Position numbers and translations under genes: made by a program. DNA of 64,000 bases, from NCBI GenBank assembly GCA_000827205.1, contig KN832557.1, positions 132,493 through 196,492 of the forward strand. The letters are read 5' to 3'. Source of the DNA: Plicaturopsis crispa FD-325 SS-3 (taxonomy: Eukaryota; Basidiomycota; Agaricomycetes; Amylocorticiales; Amylocorticiaceae). Every line of letters starts with the position of its first letter. Positions within the stretch are counted from its first letter, which is position 1. Positions 55,736 to 64,000 of the stretch are shown here, one piece after another. The notes beneath the pieces are model-generated. The model saw only the letters and a list, made by a program, of their open reading frames with translations. It was not told where the DNA came from and did no database searches.

Positions 55736-58697
55736 ATGGCCTCGAATCGATCACCGTCTCCTGGTCCATCCTCTGGTCCTGCTCCCATTCGCCGCCTTCA
55801 AGAGTCTCTGATAAATCGTATTGCAGCAGGAGAGGTGATAAATTGACGCGTCGCATCTTCGTTACGGCACGCGAGCTTACTAGCTACGCACCAGATAATT
55901 CACAGACCTGCATCGGCACTCAAAGAACTCATAGAAAACAGCCTCGATGCAGGTTCGACCTTCATTCGGGTCACGGTCAAAGATGGCGGCATGAAGCTGC
56001 TGCAGATACAAGATAATGGATGTGGTATACGCGTGAGTCTCATTTATACCGTTCATTTCGGCTCTCTCAACGCTAGGACAGAAATCGGACCTGCCAATCC
56101 TCGCAGAACGTTTCACAACCTCGAAACTCGCGACTTTTGCTGACCTCTCGCGTCTCACAACTTATGGTTTTCGTGGTGAAGCCCTTGCATCCATGTCGCA
56201 CGTTGCACATCTCTCCGTGACTACGAAGACCAATACAGAAAAATGCGCCTGGAGGTGACAGTCTGTCGCTTACGACCGTAATCAACCGCTGAGACCATAT
56301 ACAGGGCATTCTACGCGGATGGTCAGTTGACCCCGGCTAAGCCCGGCTTGACACCGGACCCCAAACCCACTGCTGGAAACGATGGCACCACAATCGTGGT
56401 GAGTAAACCGCGCTGCGACCTACTCTTGCTGGCGAAAGTGACACGGTAACGAGTGCAGATCGAAGACCTCTTCTACAACACGCCGACGCGGCTCTCTGCA
56501 CTGCGCAGCTCCTCAGAGGAGTACGCCCGCATCCTCGACGTCGTCACAAAATACGCGGTGCACAACCCGAAAGTCGCGTTCATGTGCAAAAAGGTCGGTG
56601 TGCTGGATTGGCCTGTTTGTATACACAACTTGACGCGTTATGCAGTTCGGTTCATCTGCGCCAGACCTCTCGACACCATCTTCATCAGAGACTCCAAATG
56701 CTATCCGCATACTTTACGGTCCATCCATCGCAAAGGAGCTCATACACGCTCATACATCTTCCGCCTCCGAGATTAAACATGATGGTGAAGACGAAGACGA
56801 CGACGACAATCCCGAATCGTGGTCCGCAGAACTCCACTTTACCAACGCAAACTACCAGGCCAAGAAAACAGTGTTCCTGCTATTCATCAACCGTAAGCTT
56901 GTCGACTCTAACTCTGTGCAAAAGTATATGATACTCGGATGCTTAATTCCCTGCGTGAACAGACCGCCTGGTAGAGTCTCCGCGTATCAAGCGCGCGCTT
57001 GAGGCGGTGTACAACGGGATATTGCCTAAGGGAGCCGCGCCATTCATCTATCTGAGGTACGTTGTCGCACAATCAGCGCGCGACAATCTCTGTTAAAGTG
57101 TCGCTTCCGTTTAGTCTGCTGATAGATCCTCGCTCGGTCGATGTCAATGTCCATCCGACGAAACGTGAGGTCCATTTTCTGAACGAGGAACACATTACGG
57201 AGCGCATCGCCGATGCGCTACAGGAGAAACTCGTCGGGCAGAATCAGTCACGGGTGTTTGAATACCAGGTATGCCGATACTAGAAGCTGATGCTAATGAA
57301 TGCTGATGGTCGGGTAGACACTACTTACCGGTGGCGTCGCCGAGAATTCCAGCGGGGGTAAGAGTAAGGGCAAAGGCAAGGAGAAAGAAGGCTCCCAAGA
57401 GCAGGAACCTGTCGAGCCAGAAAGCTCGTCTGGGCGTGCGTCTATTTCATTGCACGCTCGCTCTGCTGCCCTGACGCATATGTGCATTCCTTCCAGCACC
57501 CAAGAGGACCGCCTCGCAGCACAAAGTCCGCACGTCGGTGCAAGAGCGTACGCTCGACTCGATGTTCCCCGTCGCGAACCCTTCGCACATCGATCAGCCC
57601 CCCAGCGCGGATGTTTCGCCACGCCCCACACCCAAGGCCCGAGACATAAAGGAGTCCGAATGCTACTTGACATCGGTGCAGAACCTGCGACAGGCGGTGG
57701 CCAAGGGCAAACATACGCGTCAGTTCTAATTAGACTCACTTCCTCATCTTCCAGCTTGTCCGCTGAACGTTCACTCCGGCCTTGCATGCGGTACAGAGCT
57801 TTCGGAGATACTGGAGAAACATACGTTTGTCGGCATCGCGGATCTGGACAGGTGTCTGTCTCTCATCCAGCATTCCACCAAACTATATCTCGTGAACCAT
57901 GGTGCACTTGCGTACGCCCCCGTCTCTCCTTTCTCCCCCAAATTTTTTTGTCTTGCGTGCTAAAACTGAATGACAATGACTGATGCCTTCCAGGGAAGAG
58001 CTATTCTACCAGCTCGCGCTGCGGCAATTCGGTGATTTCGGCAAGCTGAAGCTAGAGCCGCCACCGCCCTTGCGCACACTTGTAGCACTCGCCGTAGACG
58101 CCGAAGAAGGCATCACGGAGAGCAGCCTAAGCAAAGACCAGATTATCGACGTGCGCTTCATCTGCCTTCCACCATCCACTACTGCTGAAAACGATTATTG
58201 CGCCCTCAGACCATCGTGGGTATCATCCTTGAGCGCCGGGGCATGCTCGCTGAGTACTTCTGCATGAACATCACCGAGAATGGCATGGTCGAGACGCTGC
58301 CTCTCCTCCTGCGCGATTATACCCCCAATCTGGATAAATTACCCAGTTTTCTGATGCGGCTAGGGCCTCAGGTGAGTCCTGTAGGTCTACCCCCGCCCAC
58401 TACCTTTCAACTACAATGTTTGCTTTTCGGCCCTAGATCGACTGGACCGAGGAGACGGCCTGCTTCGACTCGTTTCTACGGGAGCTGGCATACTTTTACA
58501 TTCCTGGCCCACTGGTGTCCTCGACATCATTGTCGGACGAGGACGAGGCACAACGGAAGGCAGAAGCATGGCAGATTCAGCACGTTCTCTTTCCCGCCAT
58601 GCGCCGTCACCTCGCAGCCCCAAAGTCCCTGTTAGATCGCGACGTCGTGCAAGTGGCAAACCTCCCCGACCTGTACCGCGTATTCGAACGTTGTTAA
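55736..58697 (+). CDS. MLH1: DNA mismatch repair protein MLH1
   Basis: The MutL homologue that pairs with PMS1/MLH3 to direct nuclear mismatch repair and meiotic crossovers. The ATG at 55736 gives a Ser/Pro leader, then [14 protein letters not shown] and [11 protein letters not shown] (GHKL ATPase motif I), D-N-G-C-G-I (II) and [10 protein letters not shown] (III). [12 protein letters not shown] is the MutL signature. A linker of Lys/Glu/Ser follows, and the protein ends in F-E-R-C, the invariant MLH1 C-terminus that contributes to the endonuclease site of the heterodimer. At least ten introns are short and frame-consistent. Some junctions in the C-terminal half are approximate. Confidence 0.93.
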
Positions 58698-58895
58698 ACA
58701 CCTCTATGTGCCACTGCATTTTAGTGTATGTTCAATGTGGTGTCGACGTCGACCTGATGCCATGCTAATCAACTCTGAGATTGTGCTGTGTAAAGTACAT
58801 ATGTGTATGCTGTATGCGCGTGCGATAGTGATAATAAACTTGAGAGAAGATAAGTAAAACCAAAAGGAAAAGTGAAGGGAAAAATGTCAATGGGA

Positions 58896-61800
58896 TTAGT
58901 GAAAAACGGCGCCGTTAAGCGCGCTGCGATAGACAGAAGGCGAATCGTAAATGAAAGCATCATCATCTGAATCATTGTCTGAGTCCTCATCCGAATCAGA
59001 CGACGTATCCATACCTCCCACACGAAAGACGTCGAACATCGGCGTCGGCGGGACGTCCGTGACTCCCTCAGTCGACTTGGCGAGGATCGCCGCTACACGC
59101 GCCTCCAGCTGATGACTAGGCAAATGTCCATCAGCTGAACGAGAGCTGTCATCTTGGAAGAAGCTTGTCAGCTCATGGAGGTTCTGGACGAGACCGCCCA
59201 AGTCTTCTTCCATGGGAATCGACAGCGCCTCAACGTCCGGCTCGAACTCGAAGCGTGTCGGCCGAGTGGGCATTTGGCAAGTGTCGAACACGGCCAAGAG
59301 GTTGGATCGGCAAATGTCCCTGAGACTGTCGGCGTGTGCAACGCACCATCCCGACTCCTCCGGCATACCGAAGATGTCAGTGACGCTGTCGGCACGGCGG
59401 ACATGACTTTTTGGCCGCATGCTCATCCGGAGGACGTGTTTGGCTGCTGGTCCTCCTGAAATCGTCATCGGCTCCTCCAGAACTTCCAGAGCTTGGGATG
59501 CCAGGTCAGTCTCCAAAAGCCGCAGCAGCGGCATGAGCAGCTCGGATCCTAACAGGTCGACAGGACTCCTAGTCTCCCTTTGCTGGAACAGGACTTTGAG
59601 AATCTGCATCGAATGCACCTGTAACCAGCGCTGGCGGTTGAAGACCAGACCCATCAGCAAGGTCACAACTTCCGTCCAGTAATCCGCGCCATAGTGCTCC
59701 CGAAGACTCCCCACAGATTGTCTCAGGAAATCATCCTTCGTCCGGAAACGACCTTTCACGAATGACTCCATAATGCGGCCGATGCTATATCGCTCCTCTT
59801 CGTTGGCTAGCCGACCTATATTTGTCGCGAATTCGTTCAGGGACTCGTCTCGAGAGTCTGTGGCCATCGCGTGAAGACACCAGGGGAGTGACAGAGTGTA
59901 CAAGTCGCGTACTCGTCCTTCCGATGGGTCGATTACTCGGGAATCGCTGATTTTGCTCAAAGTTTGGAGGATCTTGAAGGTAGCGTCGGACGTGGTGGAT
60001 GACCGAAGTCCAGCTAGGAGAGAAGATTGCAATGATGTTGATCCCATCCACTCTGGAGGCTGATGAGAGAGCAAGAGAGACACCGTTTGAGGGTCGTCCA
60101 GGTCGACTCTGGTGAGGATAGACTCAAGGAAGACCAGCGCCTTCTCAAATTCGTGCTCGACGGTTGTCAATAGACAGCCACAGGCAACCCAAAACATGGG
60201 CGGCAGTAAGTCCACGTCAAGGTTTTCCGCAGTAGCCACGGCGCTCAGGGTCAGGATGATCTCAGAAGTGAACACATGGACATTTTCGTCCGTCCCTGCG
60301 ATCGAGTTCGACAGACGGCCCAATAAGAGTCCCAAATCGGACTGTGTCGCTCGGGGCATTATGGCGCGGAATAGGTGCAGAGACCGGAAGGCGATAGGTC
60401 GGATAGAGCAAAATGTTGACCATTCCAACGCTAATGTCCCCCACCGTTCTGCTAGACCAGCCCTGAGAGGCCCCATAAAGTCTAAGACCTGTCCACATAG
60501 AGACTGCATTTTGGGTCCAAACTGTTGAGTGGCATCCTCCTCCCTCCAGAATATCGTTTCGGCGTCTTTCTCTAGCGATGCAAGCGTGGTCTTCAACGCA
60601 GAACGGCTGAGGTAGGCAGAACGATCTGGGAGTTCGTCAAATCCAGGTGACCATGCCCGCATTAATTGAAACAGCATTCGTCTCGCCTGCTGTCGGATGT
60701 ATGGGACACGGTGATCTAGATGAACGAAGACGCCGTGAAGCAAGACTGGGATTTGGTCTTTCAAATCCCACTGTCTATCCAGGGTGATGTCTGTCAGGAA
60801 AAACAGGGCAAATTGTGCGGCTCCCAATTGCAGCCGCGGCTGGTCGTGGAAGAGAGCATCCAGGTCGGACCAAAGATCCACGTCTACAGTATTGGGGCGC
60901 TGCAGCTTGTGCTCGATGTTCGGCAACATGCGGGCAGGCTCTATAACACCGCAGAGGTCCTCGACAATCTGCCGCCCAATAGCTGTCTGTGACAAACACG
61001 CGACTATGTTTGCAGCACAGTCGATATATATCGTGCTGCCGACCTTGTGCGATTGCTCCAGCAGAAACCTAATAGTAGCATGTCCGTTCGACTGGTGTGG
61101 ATGTTCGACCAGCCGCGTCCAGAGCACAAGTATTTGTTCCGGGTGAGAGTTCCCATATCTGAGAGATAGGGAGACGAGGTGATAAAGCGCATTGAGTCCT
61201 TCTGGCGATAGTCGAGACTTGTCCTCCATCATGAGGTCGATATTAGGCACCCATGATTCTAGGCTTTGAAGCAATAACAGAGGGATTTTTGTATCGCCCC
61301 CATCACGCAGTCGAGGAAGCCAAGAGGCAAGCTGTGAAAGAACGTCGATTGCTTGGGATGCGTGCTCCCCAGCGAGAAAATCAGATACCAGGCGGTGGGC
61401 ACGAAGATAAGCGTTTGGTGCTGAGCTGCCGATTGCATGCTCGAATTGCGACATCGGTAAAATACCAGACGATTGGATATGAATGGTTTCTAGCATGTTG
61501 AAAGCACATCGACGGTTCTCCAGGCGTGGATGGCAGAGGTTCGAAAGGCCCAGGCAAAGAATCTGGCTGAACTTGAATCCGTGGTCCGCGACATTGCAAA
61601 CAACGTCTGAGACGACGCTGAAGAAGCGTCCATGCTTTGCGTCGACATCTTTGCTGGTCACGAAGGCGCGCCTCAGAGCCTCCTCTAGCAAGGCAATGTG
61701 CTTCGTCGGATATGCCAAAAGGGAACGAAGCGCTCGCCTGCCATTGCGTCGTTTAGATGTTGCACTGAGTTTATAGTCATAAAACACTTACTGTCCACGA

Positions 61801-64000
61801 ATTTGTATTGGGTAATGAGCCGAGCTAATAATCGCGCTGAGACGCTCTAGTGTGTGGTGCGGTTCAAGGAGCTTGGGCCGCTCTCCTGAGCGCTCCAAGG
61901 GCGAGCCAGCCGAAACGTCAGGTGGGAAAAACGCCTTTTGCTACAAACGGGAGTATATACATGTCAGTGACTGCATCTCAGAAAGCATAAAGAGACACGC
62001 ACGCAGAGGGCTGCGAGTGCACCGACCGCTGCATTGGACAGCAACTTAGTTTCATGTTGAAACCGTTGGACGGAATCCGGTTCTTGGGTATTGCCTGACG
62101 ATGCAGATGCCCTCTGCATCAGAATAAGCCTCTGCTTAACCTGTTCAGGCTGGCTTCCGTACTCGCACCACTCCTCGCATAGCCTATATAGCGAGAGATG
62201 CATGTGGGAGGGAATGAATCGATCTGAGTCCTTGAGTGAAGCAAGTCCATCGAAAAGCCGTTCGACGGTGCCACAAAAGTAACGGCGCAATCGTTGGAGT
62301 GAGTAGTTGTCGCGCATGTCGGGGGATGTAAGGAATGTCTGGGTGTTGCGGACGAATTTCAATACATGGGTAAGTGCTGCCTGTCTGCCGGCAGATCGCT
62401 GATGCGGAAGGAAGTCCGCGGTGAGATAATATATACGAGCCACTGCAGAATGAAGGCGCTCCTGGCGGCGGGTTCTGGTAGCTGGTGGTATCGCTCCAGG
62501 TTTGATCCTGGATTCGTCGTAAAATTGGCGTGCTGCAAGGAGACTCAGATCCTCAAGGAGCTGAGGGTAACCACTGGAGGGTAGAGAGCTGATACAAAGA
62601 ACAGCGGCATCTCGAAATGTTGTGTATTCGGAGTCGAGGAAGGGCGTTAGATATCGAAATAACCCTCGAGTCGTGGTCATTCGCTCGCGCTCGAAGCTAG
62701 TGTCGGACGGAGCTCGGGCATGATCTCGACCTCCTACCGAGGTCAAAGCAGGCCTAGAGTCGGAGAGGGACGCCGTGGCACAAAGGATCTTGACCCAAAC
62801 ATGCCATTGATCGACAAGATGTTTGTTCTCCTTTACTAGCCTGTAGCCGTCCTTCTCAGCAATGGAGACATTGCGTGGTGAAAGACCAGCTGGCACCCTG
62901 CTGCTCAAGCCAGCAAAATGGGCCATGAGAGGGTGATAACGAGACGCCGCAGCGACCAGGGTTTCGCGAAGATGATTTGAGACGGGGCTAGGATGCTCTA
63001 AGCAGGATTGTAAAAATGCTGGGTAAGCGAAACGCCAAAGTCGGCGGTCCTTGTCGTTTGTACTGTCGGCCAATCGGAGAGGGGTGTCGGGGCGTGTCGA
63101 TTTACGCCATTGCTCAAGACGATCCAGCTCTGCCGAATCAAGCAATTCGTCGAATCCGTGCAAATACGCGCTTGTAAGGCCTTTGCCGTGGAGCAGGTCG
63201 ACGACTCGATGATGCACGGTTGTTGGTGTCCCAACGGGAGAGGATGGATCTGGAGATAGGATAGACGATAGGCGCCCTAGCATTCGAATGACCTTCACCC
63301 CCTCTGCGTGGTTGGGCATATGCTCGTGCGAAAGAAGGAACAGTGCACCGGCCTCGATCTCATCGCACCGAGCCGCTATGTCAACTTTGTCCTCAGCACT
63401 TAATTCCGGATTCGTAATACCGGCGAGGTCAGATGTCCATTCATCAACTAGGGTGATCCAGACATTGAGGAGGCGCGCGCTTTCCAAGGAAAGCCGGATG
63501 CCTGAGCCTTCGTGTGCGACGGTGGTAGCACCGAAAAGGAAGGCGGCATATCTCGAAAGAACCGCGGAGGCGTGAGTCCGGTCTGGCATGAATCGTTTGA
63601 TGGCAGCGGCGGCGGCATCCCCCAGAGCAGGCTCTACATGTATCAATCCTCGGATCAACATGTCCACTGTTTCGTCAAGAGGGAGCGACGGATGAAGGCA
63701 ACGCGGCCATGAATGGAAGCAGGTTTGTAACATGCTAATCTGGCCAGCAAGGTGATTCGGATATGCGACGGTCCCTTCTGGATGGCGTCGGACCACAAGC
63801 GAATGGGCGTCCTCGTAAGTGGGGTTTAAGCGCGCAATGGACCACTGCTCATCGAAAATCGACATCTGCCCGACCATAACACTGCACGCGCCGGCGACGG
63901 TGGCTAGTATTGAGCCGGATCGATCGAAGAAGTCCTCCATACCTGGTTTGGCGAGAATCGAGGCGGGCAAGATTTCCGAAGACGAAGGATAGTCGTCCTC
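58896..64000 (-). CDS. Furry/Tao3/Mor2-type cell morphogenesis protein (5' end beyond the window)
   Basis: A huge HEAT-repeat scaffold of the RAM/MOR network, which works with the NDR kinase (Cbk1/Orb6) in polarised growth. About 1,690 residues are inside the window, the C-terminal part. The frame is open to the right edge, so the start lies outside. Two introns fall near 61766-62010: one after G-A-L-A-A-L-C and a short one after Y-P-I-Q-I-R-G. Features are alternating Leu-rich helices, S-F-V-K-G-R-F-R-T-K-D-D-F-L-R-Q, and a C-terminal acidic tail with S-D-S-D-E-D-S-D-N-D-S-D-D-D. The stop is at 58896. It is convergent with MLH1 about 200 bp away. Assignment is by overall pattern and length. 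Confidence 0.85.

Noticed and set aside
62480-62520. GGTTTGATCCTGG as a tRNA B box
   Set aside because: It lies in the middle of the Furry-type coding exon and has no A box in range.

Overview
The window comes from a filamentous basidiomycete, most likely an Agaricomycete and possibly a wood-decay polypore. Genes are dense and split by many introns of about 50-70 bp with GT-AG or GC-AG ends. The gene content fits: a cytochrome P450 with the AGGADTT I-helix, an expanded-type G-alpha, a QDE-1-type RNA-dependent RNA polymerase, an endopolygalacturonase and a desaturase with a C-terminal cytochrome b5. Nothing suggests a bacterial or viral replicon. The species cannot be named without a search.

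Layout. 104-5523: mitochondrial ribosome recycling factor, P450, F-box/LRR-like protein. 5524-7915: no supported gene. 7916-9247: SDR (minus). 9248-11681: empty. 11682-13868: G-alpha. 13869-16031: non-coding, with an inverted-arm repeat. 16032-17196: acidic EF-hand-like protein. 17497-22096 (minus): cluster A, a broken 'PYDG' orphan gene, a delta-9 desaturase, an orphan fragment and an Rrg7-like nuclease-fold protein. 22350-25235: peroxisomal ABCD transporter. 25598-26137: coiled-coil protein. 26800-31342: RdRP. 31846-34133: GH28 polygalacturonase. 35199-36383: acidic-tailed orphan. 37512-41017: cluster B, a second desaturase, an assembly gap with a duplicated tail, and an orphan gene. 41310-42353: second SDR. 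44481-45090: small two-exon gene that reads as a VapD/Cas2-fold protein. 45672-52623: cluster C, an orphan gene split by a DNA element, a truncated Rrg7-like copy, a third desaturase, a full Rrg7-like copy and an intact orphan. 53339-55205: HXXXD acyltransferase. 55258-55428: inverted scrap of MLH1. 55736-58697: MLH1. 58896-64000: Furry/Tao3/Mor2-type giant protein running off the right edge.

The main structural theme is a repeatedly duplicated set of three unrelated genes (delta-9 desaturase, Rrg7-like nuclease-fold protein, and an orphan called PYDG here after its conserved S/P-Y-D-G core) present in three places within 36 kb, with copies in every state from intact to broken. Around it lie a four-copy short dispersed repeat, an 803-bp terminal-inverted-repeat element with a 9-bp target duplication, and a sequence gap. 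The best candidate for something little described is the VapD/Cas2-like gene at 44481-45090, beside cluster C. All gene models were built by hand from splice signals and reading frames; family names rest on motifs read directly, not on a database search.
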